This document shows, piece by piece, positions 1 to 10,532 of a stretch of DNA of 64,000 bases. The DNA is taken from contig CAAAJI010000019.1 in the NCBI GenBank assembly GCA_900642245.1, positions 177,183-241,182 of the forward strand, in the 5' to 3' direction. The position numbers and the translations under genes are program-made. Each line of letters opens with the position of its first letter. The stretch's first letter is position 1. This DNA is from Fragilaria radians (lineage: Eukaryota; Bacillariophyta; Fragilariophyceae; Fragilariales; Fragilariaceae). The notes beneath the pieces are model-generated. The model ran no database searches. It was not told where the DNA came from and saw nothing but the letters and a program-made list of their open reading frames with translations.

Positions 1-1095
1 TTTCAGATTTGGACCATGAAAATGACCTGCATTCAAGACAAAGCGCTTCAGACTACTTTACATTGTGGATGAGGCACCGTGACCATAAAATTGAGTGCCA
101 TATCTCGGGACACTGTCCGTTATCAAAGCAGAATCTCAAGCTATACCGCAATTGAAAAGACAGTGGAATTAATTAGACTGAGAATAGAAGCGCAAAGGTT
201 CCTGTATCTTGCTATCAAAGTGACAGAGGATTTTGTGAATAATGCACATCGTAAGAACGATTCCAATTCCAATTCCAATTCTAAAGCTGTACGTCACAAG
301 TATTATATATTTGTTAGACTAATTGCGTCTGAATTTATTCAAATATGAATTGAAGTGAAATGGGGCACTCCAGTCTCTAAGGTCCAAAGATAATGCTATG
401 AGTGCAGCATAGATTCTGCTACTCAACATGTGTTAATAGATTATGATTCAACAAATATGCCATGCTAAATCCTCACTCTATGGTTGGTAAGCTCATCAAT
501 AATTGTCATCAATTTAAGTCTCAATGAATATATGGGTTGCAACTGCATCTGAGGTGTGCACCTTCCTGAAGTAGGCCTGCATTTTGCCCAATGAACTTGC
601 ATCTGTTTGACCAGATTTTCAACGAAATTTGTCACTTTGATAAGCACAAGGATACTTTCACTCTCTTTCTTTATTAGCTTCACCATGGACCTGTAATATC
701 AGTGAAATCAAGTTAATGGAATTAAATTTGTAAGTGAGATATTCAATGCCATTGGATGACTTCATCCTTTGCTTCAACGTGTTTGACAATTGCTAAATAA
801 TATTATCATTCTTTCTTAATCAAAAATTGTATAGCTTTATCGCTTTTCTCTTGTCATTCACATCACACAGCTAAATAAGATCTCAAATGTTTGGAATGTT
901 TTCAGTATGTTGTTATCACGCACATCCTACCTTGATTAGTATCGAGAAGATGCTGAGACGTAAACGTAGACTCTAATTCCTAATAGAGAGAAAAATTTAT
1001 GTAGCAATAATGTGGAAGGGAGCACCAATCTTCGTTTCTGCTGTGATTGCCACCACCAATTAACCTTTTTGAGTGTGTGATTCTACATTAATTCA
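1..1095. other. No supported gene
   Basis: This stretch holds only short unconvincing open frames. A small tandem of the hexamer ccaatt lies near 260-282. The convergent end of the recombinase gene starts at its right edge. Nothing else is recognised. Confidence 0.5.
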
Positions 1096-2826
1096 TCATC
1101 TTATATCCGCGTTTGAGTTGACCAACTCAATTAATTCTACCGCGGGTGCAACTTTTCGATCTAGTGTCCTACGGTCGTATGAAGTTCGTTGCATCTGAAT
1201 GGAATGCCCCATATACAATGCCAATGCCTCCAGTTGTTTTTCTGATGCATTGGAATCTCTTACATGAGTGACTATGATATCCCTCAACAAATGTGGATTA
1301 GTCTTCTTTCCAGTATACTTGAAGCAATTGCGTGCTACAATCTGATATACAGTATCCTGAGTAAAAGGATTCCCCGTTCTAGGCTGTGTGAAGAAGACTT
1401 CGCTCTTTGGATTCAAATGAGGGCGCCATTTTTTGAGAAATTCATCGACATGTGGTACTAAGGATTCTGCCAGAGTTAATGGTGGCCTTTCTCCGTATAC
1501 ATTTCCTGTTTTGTAATCTTCTGGACCGTGCTTGACTATCCATCTGTTGGACTCCTTAACAAAAGTTTTACCCAATTCAAGTTCACGGATCGTTCGCTGC
1601 CGATCAGGAACTGAAGCAAAAAATGCAAGCACAAGATAGTGTTGGTATGCAATCGCAATCTTTCGAGACTTGGTTACCGACGACGAAGACGGAGTCTCTG
1701 CATCGTAAATCCTTATCATCTGTGTAACTTCTGACTCTAGAGATTGGACTACTGAAAGGTATTCAAGCCAGGTTAACCATTTTGTACTTTCATCTGATGA
1801 ACGAGGAGCAACGCTCTGTCGCTTGTTTGCATCACGGTGCAATTTACGTAATTCTCGAATGATGGGTATATCATCAAAACTTTTTTCTCCATACCTAGGA
1901 TCAGATTTGCTTTCGGAAGAAAATCGGAATTTTATCAGCTTAATTAAGCCTCGAAGGATATTGGCTTCGTAGGATACTGAAATGGCACGAGTGGATCGAA
2001 GCCAAACGATGAAATCCAAAATGACATCCGCTGATGATTTCTCCTTGTTAGGTATAATGTAATTGATTGAAAGGTTTTCTCGATTAATATCCTCTCCCAT
2101 CCTATCTCGAATCCACCAGCCGATAAATTGTTTGGTATGTCGTACATATACATCTGCAGTCGCTCTCCTTATAGGCGGCTCTTGTGACTTTGTCGTCGGA
2201 CGTGTCATGAATTCAAGAAAGTCATCGATTTCCGAAGCAACGATGGGATAATAATGATCGTAGTCTTTTGGAAGTCCGTACTCTACGTAGAGGATATTTT
2301 GCTTTCGAGATTGTGCATTCAAGTTGACAATCACTTTTTTGAAAATTGGTTTCTCTTGCAGGATATCTAAATTATTCGCCAAAGGCAAATCGCTAGTAAA
2401 ATCATCTCCTCCTTTCTCCTTCTTTTGGACATCTACATCGTATCCTTCTTGAAAGTCACGTGATGTCACATAGGATACTGTGCGCTCTTTGCCTATTGTT
2501 TCAGCGTGACTTTGCTTGGATAGAATATTCATTACTACCGCCCTTAATCTATGTGCCGACAAGGCATCGAAGGAGAAATCTGATTGTAAAAGATCTGAAA
2601 AGATCTCTGGCCTTTCCACAAAATCTGTTGCAAGCAAAACAAGCTCCTCTACACTTTCAATTCCAGAAGATTTAAGTTTTGATGAAATTTTCGATTGAAC
2701 TTGTTCTGAAAGTCCATGAGTCTTCAATACATCTTCAATGGAGTTCGAGGCATTGAGATAACACCCCAGGTTATGACCAGTACGAATGGAAAGAATGAAT
2801 GAAAGGAAATTTAGAAAGATCAACAT
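1096..2826 (-). CDS. Eukaryotic tyrosine recombinase (phage-integrase fold, Crypton/YR-type)
   Basis: A 576-residue single-exon frame. The C-terminal third has the tyrosine recombinase active site. There is an Arg-rich helix start around residues 409-414 (PDRQRTIREL), a beta-hairpin Lys at 439 (DYKTG), HLLR at 512-515, a second His at 541 (MGHS) and the nucleophile candidate Tyr550 (TSYDRR), nine residues after that His. Upstream, roughly 215-310, is a core-binding (SAM-like) helical region with FIGWWIRDRMG. The first ~25 residues are hydrophobic and may be mis-started or belong to an unseen intron. The family cuts and rejoins DNA through a 3'-phosphotyrosine, and in eukaryotes it drives Crypton and DIRS-type elements. 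No reverse transcriptase or terminal repeats were seen nearby, so a Crypton-like or domesticated recombinase is the better guess. A long direct duplication begins about 105 bp upstream of the start codon. Confidence 0.8.
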   Translation of the reverse strand: MLIFLNFLSFILSIRTGHNLGCYLNASNSIEDVLKTHGLSEQVQSKISSKLKSSGIESVEELVLLATDFVERPEIFSDLLQSDFSFDALSAHRLRAVVMNILSKQSHAETIGKERTVSYVTSRDFQEGYDVDVQKKEKGGDDFTSDLPLANNLDILQEKPIFKKVIVNLNAQSRKQNILYVEYGLPKDYDHYYPIVASEIDDFLEFMTRPTTKSQEPPIRRATADVYVRHTKQFIGWWIRDRMGEDINRENLSINYIIPNKEKSSADVILDFIVWLRSTRAISVSYEANILRGLIKLIKFRFSSESKSDPRYGEKSFDDIPIIRELRKLHRDANKRQSVAPRSSDESTKWLTWLEYLSVVQSLESEVTQMIRIYDAETPSSSSVTKSRKIAIAYQHYLVLAFFASVPDRQRTIRELELGKTFVKESNRWIVKHGPEDYKTGNVYGERPPLTLAESLVPHVDEFLKKWRPHLNPKSEVFFTQPRTGNPFTQDTVYQIVARNCFKYTGKKTNPHLLRDIIVTHVRDSNASEKQLEALALYMGHSIQMQRTSYDRRTLDRKVAPAVELIELVNSNADIR

Positions 2827-2930
2827 GAAGGAAAACAGATACCTCCGTTACCTTTCAAAAAATGATGGAAAATCGCTAAGGCTACGAGCTAGGATTTATT
2901 TTTTTACTCTCCAATGAATAGGAAGAATAG

Positions 2931-4587
2931 AAGAGATGTTGCTTTTTGTCCAACGCATATTGAAGAAGTGTGAGCTCGGGTCATCTTATGAATGAGGAAG
3001 CCGACATTAAGATAATTGGTGGCTGCAGTACAAGAGAATACGAACTAAACAAAAGGACGTATCTACCTCTTGGTGAATCAACAATCCCTTGGAAATTTGT
3101 TGTTAAGTTTGTGAGAGATTCGATGATTCAATAAATTAAGCCTATTCGGTTTCAAGGATGGGGAGATGGAAGTGAATTATTGATATTGTAGGGCTATGAA
3201 AGACATTTTTGCGATATTACATCATTGTATATTCTTATCATTAGTTATATGGGTTGTTGGATCAAAGAGGTATAGCGATTTCCTCACCCCTTAACTTCAA
3301 ACAGGAAATTGAATTACACAAAATGTGTGCGTGACAAAAGATATGGTCGAGAAAGAATTTATGTATCACGTCATCATGAGTAAATACATAGATCAATCCC
3401 GTATACTCAAACGGGACAAAGAAAGCTATCTAAAAGTAAGCAAAAGCGTAAACTTCGCTCATTATTTGTGGGATATTTTGACTTTAACAGCAAAAATCAA
3501 TCACACACTTATCTCATGATATAAATAATTTCGTAACTTTTCAAGGCTTCAGAGTGCATAAGATTCCTGCTTACCAGTTCATTGCCTACTTCAGTAAATA
3601 CATTTGTCTTATCTAGTCTTGCAGAATAAACTTCACGGAACTTCTGATAAATTCAAAATCAGCATCGAACTTACGTTTCCAAGGGACATTTCACTCTTAA
3701 GATGGAATGTGTAGTCGCCCCTGAATGACATTCGCAAGATTTGTGTCAAGATTAGTCCTTATGCTTCTGGATGAAATATCTCTTTATTCCTTCTCATCTA
3801 TGATATACAAATAATGCTTTGAATGATCCTAAGAAATAACTGGCAAAATTGAGCTGGTATGAGCTTTGGTGGTAAAGTAGCAATTTATAAAAGAGAAAGT
3901 AATTGAAGCGCTTAGCATTATTTTTCAAAAAGAAATTGAGAAGGAATTGGCTGGTATAATTTGAAAAAGACAAATTGACAGTTATAGAGGGCGAGAAATG
4001 AAAAGGAAAGAGCAATACCTAGAAAAACTGACATAAACTGGAGATCCCCCTTATTAGTGCTCAATAAAGTTCATTGGAAAATTCATCTGAATATCTCTTT
4101 TCACAGATGAAGCCTACGTCACAACAGTTTTGTACAAGACATAGCTAGTTGTATGGTCTGAGGTATGCATCTGCGCCACCTAACCCAAAATGCCCTGGCA
4201 TCGTAATTCTGAGTTAGGCGAAAATGGCTTGACCTCAATTTCAGAGTACATTTGTTTTTCAGATTTGAACTTCTTTGCTGCTTAAATTTTATATTGGTGT
4301 GCTCCAAGCTGTTCTCTGGAGACAACCCTTGATGCATGAACCTCCCCAGGAGATTTCTGACTATTTTTGTAATAATGGCAAATAGGAGAAAAATGTTGAA
4401 TAATGCAAATTTAAATGTGAAAGGAGAACATGAAGAGAAACTAGAAGATTGAACAAAGAGTGCATACGCGCAAACTATATAAGTATGAGTTCATAATGAT
4501 GTTTTCACTTAGGTGTGTCTAAAGGAACTTATTTTAGAGTATTTACATAGTTGATTATGTATCTTCATCCTAATATCAGAGTCCGAG
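2931..4587. repeat. Direct duplication, copy 1 (long form)
   Basis: This segment is repeated in the same orientation at 5385-6434 with few mismatches. The match starts at gaagagatgttgctttttg and runs to gagtccgag. Copy 1 carries an extra ~616 bp at about 3535-4150 that copy 2 lacks. Its right end coincides with a run of N. Small open frames here (for example 3325-3519) have a diverged partner in copy 2 at 5777-5980, but they look like no known protein and I do not call genes. Confidence 0.85.
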
Positions 4588-4607
4588 NNNNNNNNNNNNN
4601 NNNNNNN
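4588..4607. other. Assembly gap (20 N)
   Basis: Twenty consecutive N, directly after the last base shared by the two copies of the flanking direct duplication. The length is probably nominal. The bases to the right (from 4608) do not match what follows the second repeat copy at 6435. Confidence 0.98.
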
Positions 4608-5384
4608 TACTTGATCCCTTTCTCGAGTATTACTGTACTTACAAAACGCACAAGGGTTAAGGGATAGCACCGGCCAGATCGGATGTGAAACTTTTTTAGT
4701 AGTGTAGATGAATAGGAAGAAAAGAAAAAATTGCTGTGCTACAAAAAAAAACACGATATTTTAAGTTGAACGAATGAAGCGTATTCATTAAAACAACTTA
4801 TGGATCAAGCAGCTATGATTGGTTAGCTTCTATTTGGATTGAAGTCAGTATCATTCACATCCTCAAAGTTGAACTGCAAATTTGCAACAAAAAGCACTCC
4901 CTTGCCGTAAACAAAATGTTGACACAAAAATAGTCGGATTTAATATAATCTAATGGTTGGAAACGGAGATTCTATGAAAGTAAGACTATTGGAAATGCTT
5001 GAGGACTTCACTGGTCATCAAGATGGATGCAGTAAAGCAATGACCAGAACTAAGTCTACCTTTTTCAGACCATCATTGTATGCTATTCAGTATCACAACA
5101 TCTTTGAGTAAAGGATTTAACGTCCAGAAACAAACAATCAATCTTGGTCATTGAAAAAGGCAATTTGAAGCTTATATTTCATCAAAAAAATTACAGGAAA
5201 GAAGATTTAATTCATCAACTAAGAATTGTATTGTTTAGGCACAGCACAAACAGTCTCATTTCCAAAGTAAAAAACCTGACATTAATGATAATTTCATTAG
5301 TTGGAATGCTATTGTACATGGTAAAGACATTCAAAACCTGGAATTGACAATGAAGTACAAGAGAGTAAAGTACTCTGTCCATGT
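4608..5384. other. Spacer between duplication copies, no gene seen
   Basis: AT-rich sequence between the gap and the second repeat copy. It contains only short open frames with no recognisable domain. Confidence 0.5.
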
Positions 5385-6434
5385 GAAGAGATGTTGCTTT
5401 TTGTCCAACGCATATTGAAGAAGTGGGAGCTCGGGTCATCTTATGAATGAGGAAGCCGACATTAAGATAATTGGTGGCTGCAGTACAAGAGAATACGAAC
5501 TAAACAAAAGGACGCTACCTCTTGGTGAATCAACAATCCCTTGGAAATTTGTTGTAAAGTTTGTGAGAGATTCGATGATTCAATAAATTAAGCCTATTCG
5601 GTTTCAAGGATGTGGAGATGGAAGTGAATTATTGATATTGTAGGGCTATGAAAGACATTTTTGCGATCTTACATCATTGGATATTCTTATCATTAGTTAT
5701 ATGGGTTGTTGGATCAAAGAGGTATAGCGATTTCCTCACCCCTTAACTTCAAACAGGAAATTGAATTACACAAAATGTGTGCGTGACAAAAGATATGGTC
5801 GAGAAAGAAGAAGTACGAATTTATTATCACGTCAACATGAGTAAATATATAGATCAATCCCGTATACTCAAACGGGACAAAGAAAGCTATCTAAAAGTAA
5901 GCACAAGCGTAAACATCGCTCATTTTTTGTGGGACGTTTTGTCTTTATCAACAAAAATCAATCACACACTTATCTCATGATATAAATAATTTCGTGTGTA
6001 TGGTCTGAGGTATGCATCTGCCACACCTAACCCAAAATGCCCTGGCATCGTGATTCTGAGATAGGCTAAAAGGGCTTGACCTCAATTTCAGAGTACATTT
6101 GAATTTCAGATTTGAACTTCTTTGCTGCTTAAATTTTATATTGGTGTGCTCCAAGCTGTGCTTTGGAGACAACCCTTGATGCATGAACCTCCCCAGGAGA
6201 TTTCTGACTATTTTTGTAATAATGGCAAATAGGAGAAAAACGTTGAATAATGCAAATTTAAATGTGAAAGGAGAATATGAAGAGAAACTAGAAGAGTGAA
6301 CAAAGAGTGCATACGCGCAAAATATATAAGTATGAGTTCATAATGATGATTTCATCTAGGTGTGTCTAAAGGAACTTATTTTAGAGTATTTACATAGTTG
6401 ATTATGTATCTTCATCCTAATATCAGAGTCCGAG
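5385..6434. repeat. Direct duplication, copy 2 (short form)
   Basis: Near-identical to 2931-3534 joined to 4151-4587. At the junction copy 2 reads ttcgt-gt-gtatgg near 5991-6003, where copy 1 has the extra ~616 bp. There are scattered substitutions and small indels, so the duplication is not just an exact assembly echo. Confidence 0.85.
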
Positions 6435-7148
6435 CTAGATTGCTCAATGCATATCTTGACAATAGTGTTTATGCTATAATTGAAGACCTATTTTTAGTAC
6501 GAAATTTATTTGAAATTGGAATGAAAAACGCTGTTAAGAATTTTTATGAGCTAAGCTTGCGATGAATAGACAGTTCAATATAGCGGCGATAGTGTTCCCT
6601 TTCATGTGTATTCAAAGTAGTGACAAATACATCTCATATCCTTAATTTATAACTGAAGAGTCCGATTTGTTGAAGGTACGAATTGTTGAAATGGTAGCAA
6701 AACAAGGATCTTTTTTGACCTTAACCGATATACTTGAACATTTAAGCCACCACAAGGAGCGAAACCAAACTCCAAAATTCAAAGGCTGTATCAAAGTCTG
6801 TTTTGAATGACTCTATGAAGACGTTTTCCGAAGGAAAATGTCTTCGGCATTGCTAATTATATTGGAAGCAGTGTTCCCTTACATTGAGTTTGATGTGCAT
6901 TTTCATACTGCCCCAAATGAGGGCAATTAGCTTACGAAACCAAGGCTATTATGTTTGGTGACTCTTCCTTTGATCGTAAGTTTTCCCTTACCGTCATTCT
7001 CTTTCGTGACTTATTCTACTCTTTTAGTCACTAATCCTACCATAGATTTAAACGCAAAACTACGAATAACTTGGACATAGTGACTCCGTAAATCATAATT
7101 TCATTGTGGCTCATTTCGATTAGGTTAAGATCTCTGTCAGGTTAAAGG
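6435..7148. other. Intergenic region upstream of the cyclophilin-like gene
   Basis: No coding frame or RNA gene is recognisable. It probably contains the promoter of the gene starting at 7149 or 7380, but no specific site can be named. Confidence 0.45.
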
Positions 7149-8303
7149 ATGGTGATTAAGAGCCGAAGCAGCCACGTGAATAACCTTATTCTACCTCTAG
7201 TGAATGATCAAGAGGAAATGTGCGCCATTTATTCGGTAAAGACTGCTCAACATCATAAGATACGCGGCGAAAACAGATACCTTGCAACAAGGGAAAAAGA
7301 TGTATCTTTACTACCATCCTGGAATCAAAGCTATGGTGATGCATCATTGTCTTTGACAAGGAATCAGCTGGTTCTTACAATGAAGCGGAAAAGGGCAGAT
7401 CCTTTGGCAATGGTCGTCGTTTGTGTCTTGATGCTTGGAGCATTCTTTCACAACGCTTTAAGTTCAAGTTCGATGAAGATTCAAAAGGAAATCGATGCTG
7501 CATTGATGATCGGAAGACAAGCGAAAGTGGAACTGAGAGCATTGGAGAAAGATGTTCTAATTTTAAATCGGGAGGTAGCTGCAATACACGGTTTAATACA
7601 AACGAGACAACGAGAACTCGGTGATGATGGAATGAAAAACCGCATTGGGCTTATCAAAGCTCTAGAAGATGCGAAAATTGCACTTGAAAAAATGAGGAAT
7701 CAGGTTGTACTATACACAGAGGAACGAGACTTGTTGATACACTCTGCCCAGAGTCGTAGCCGGAGCCAGATCGAAGCAAAGTTCGGGGTGGGTAAAACTA
7801 TACGAGTCGAAATGTCACTCCGATTCCCTGATGGAGATGCTGGTCCAAATAAATTTACGATCCAAATGGCTTCCATTGATATTATGCCTTTCTCTGTTTA
7901 TACATTTCTAAGAATGATTGAAGAAGGATTATGGAATGGAAGCTCCTTTGTCATGCATGCAAAGCACATGTTGAAAGTGGAACCAGTTCCGTATGACTCA
8001 AAGTTTTCTGCGTCCTCAATTCAGGATGCTTTCCTAGAAAAGAATCTAAATGGTCCTATCTTTATGGAATATGATCCAGCGTCACCGCAGACAAGTTATT
8101 CGCTAGTATTCGCAGGTGCTAGAAGTCCGAGCTTCTATTTGCACACCGAAGAAAATGGTCAAGGTCTCGAAGGAAAGTCTGCTTTTGCCACAGTTGTGGA
8201 GGGTTTCGATACGCTTGCGCGCTTTGATCGAATCCCAAAGCAAAGTGGAATTTGGCTTGAAAGTCTTGTTGGCATTGAGTCCACCAAAATTATTGTGTCG
8301 TAA
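7149..8303 (+). CDS. Membrane-anchored cyclophilin-like protein with coiled coil
   Basis: Up to 384 residues, single exon. An in-frame ATG at 7380 (residue 78) directly precedes a basic stretch and a transmembrane segment at about residues 87-105, so the true protein may start there as a type II membrane protein. Residues ~110-205 are heptad-like and charged (coiled coil). Residues ~211-384 resemble the cyclophilin beta-barrel, with matches such as PFSVYTFLRMIEEGLWNGSSF followed later by SFYLHTEENGQGLEGKSAFATVVEGFDTL. The Phe-His-Arg that holds the isomerase catalytic Arg is not present after the WNGSSF strand (it reads FVMHAKHM). A non-catalytic secretory-pathway cyclophilin domain is therefore likelier than an active prolyl isomerase. 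The role is unknown. Confidence 0.7.
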   Translation: MVIKSRSSHVNNLILPLVNDQEEMCAIYSVKTAQHHKIRGENRYLATREKDVSLLPSWNQSYGDASLSLTRNQLVLTMKRKRADPLAMVVVCVLMLGAFFHNALSSSSMKIQKEIDAALMIGRQAKVELRALEKDVLILNREVAAIHGLIQTRQRELGDDGMKNRIGLIKALEDAKIALEKMRNQVVLYTEERDLLIHSAQSRSRSQIEAKFGVGKTIRVEMSLRFPDGDAGPNKFTIQMASIDIMPFSVYTFLRMIEEGLWNGSSFVMHAKHMLKVEPVPYDSKFSASSIQDAFLEKNLNGPIFMEYDPASPQTSYSLVFAGARSPSFYLHTEENGQGLEGKSAFATVVEGFDTLARFDRIPKQSGIWLESLVGIESTKIIVS

Positions 8304-9612
8304 GAATTTAGGTTTGTATTCTTTCTTCTCCAACCATACGTAGGTTAATGTCTAAATTTCTCCATCCTTTATTGATGGCAAATTTTCACTAAAACCAATA
8401 ACAAGCTTGTTTTGTCCATTTTGAAACACCTTAGCAACTTTTACAATCAGTCTGGAACTAATGAGAGTAAAAGCAAAGTTACTGTTGAACTTGTTGCGAT
8501 AATTCATCCAGCTTAAAGCTGGTAATAAGCAAAACAAAGATATGGATACGCTTGAATGCATTCTAAATCTTGTTTGTCACCAGCATGATATTTATTGTTT
8601 CCGCAATGACAGCACTTAGTGGTCAATTAAGCTCCTCACTTGACAACGAAAAAACGCATCAGCTTTAAGCCAATACATTACTTGAAAATACTCGAAACTC
8701 GTTTAGAGAAATTTCAAAATTATTTCACTATGCGATGCCTGATAACATGCGCGTTATTGCATGATCATACATACTTATTGAGCACTCTAGTAGTAATTAA
8801 AGTTTTGTTGAGTTCAACAGAGCCTGAATGTGTTCTAGGAGAAAATCACGAACGATTGTGAATCATGTAGCATAGGTACATGGATGAGATTCTTCTTCTT
8901 CTGCAAAGTTTTGAAGGACTTTGTAGAGATTCTAGACAGGCGGTGAATCATGGAGTCATAGGTTGAACATTCTGAAAGTAACTTGGCTAATTATTCATGA
9001 CGTTCGGTTTACGACAGATTACAGGAGCAAGCAGTCGGTTAGAGGACAGAACAAATACTCCATTTGCCTTGAAAGTTTTCTCCGCTTTATCTTCAACATT
9101 CATTGTATGGATGTACAAAAAGAAGAGTAGAATGCTTCGCTTGGAAAATTCCAAAGCTACTGTTGCAAAACTTGGAATATCAAAACAAGTTTAAACGTAT
9201 AGGCTAAATATCAAAAGGTTTAATTGTCATTTGGAAAGTTATTGAATCTCTTGAGTCCCTTGACTTAGGTCATTGATAAGCTCTGGAATTTTAATATATC
9301 TTGTCATTTTCCAATTGTTCACTTTTAGGAGCTTGGTTGCTTGAATCTATATATGGTGAAGTCACCAATATTTGTTACCGCATGTGTTAGTAAAGCAGTA
9401 TTGGTGGGAAAAGTACGTTGATGTTTTTGATGGTTTCACCTTCGTTAAGAATTCTACCGGGCTTACGTCACTATCTTGAATTTTGGATTGGAAAAAATGC
9501 TGTTAACGTTTTCGTACAGAATCGATTTCAAATTTTGGCATCAACTTGCTTCAACATTATATCCCCAGAGGTTCAGTTTCGTTTAAGGCGTACTTAGTGA
9601 TCAACATAGAAA
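8304..9612. other. No supported gene
   Basis: AT-rich intergenic DNA between two plus-strand genes. Short open frames (for example 8640-8861 and 8997-9194) show no domain and no codon pattern that separates them from chance. Confidence 0.45.
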
Positions 9613-10532
9613 ATGATGGACAAGTGTCCAATTTGCCTCGAGGAATTAGTCACTGCCATTGGAGTAGCTGTTCCTTGTGGGCATTGTTACCATATTGAGT
9701 GTTGGGTAAATCTAAAAAATGACATCAAGAAAGGAGAAACGTCATCGTCGCGTTCCATCAAACCTCCATGCTGTCTCTGCAAAAGGAAGGTAAGAGATCT
9801 AGAAGATAAAGTTGTGCAGAAAATTTCAATATTTTCAGCATTTCGATGCAATGTCACTAATTTTTCCTTTAGGTACGAAAATTCCACAAGATATATATAT
9901 CAAGTTCGCTTTGTGATTCAACCACTGAATCAAGCGAACCACACCCCTTCCGTAACTTGAAAGCGAATGACTTTGAAAAGCGGATAATGGATCTAGAGGC
10001 TACACTTTCCAATCAGAGTAACTTATTGAAGCGTCTCGTACCCCGACAGAAGCATTTGGAATCTAAAAATGTCCTATTGATGGAGGAAAAGGAAGATCTT
10101 TCGAAGCAAGTTGAGGAGCTAGAGGATGAAAACTGGAACCTTCGACTGGATTGCTTTGATGCGACAGCGAAGCTAGATCGAGCAGTGACATATAATGAAG
10201 CTTTGGAATCCAAGCTAGAGTTATCTGTGATGGAAAATCAAGAGTTGAAAGTCTACAGTAGCAACCTTGAGAAACGACTCCAGGCATCTAAGCGTAAACA
10301 AAAGGTTATGAAGCACAATATGAAACTTATTCTTCAGGAAAGATTTCAGGATCCACACCAACTCAAGGAAACGATGGAACTGGTTACGAGAGAAACAGTT
10401 GTATCAACAGCAAAACTTGAAGGCTGTAAGAAAAATGAACTTCAAAGCTTTAAAGTAAGGAGTGTAAAAGCGGGAAGAAAGTATGGCGTGCGAAAGCGCA
10501 GCAAAAGATTGCCTGAAAATCTCTTTTCTTAA
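9613..10532 (+). CDS. RING-H2 protein with long coiled coil (TRAIP-like layout)
   Basis: Two exons, 9613-9789 and 9873-10532. The 83-bp intron 9790-9872 starts gtaaga and ends tttag in phase 0, giving about 278 residues. The exon 2 frame stays open across the junction, which supports the splice. Exon 1 carries a RING-H2 zinc-binding pattern: Cys5, Cys8, Cys22, His24, His27, Cys30, Cys53 and Cys56. Residues from about 90 to 215 are a continuous charged coiled coil (EKEDLSKQVEELEDEN). The C-terminus is basic. RING domains recruit E2 enzymes, so this is a likely E3 ubiquitin ligase. An N-terminal RING plus coiled coil is the layout of TRAIP, but I cannot prove orthology. Confidence 0.75.
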
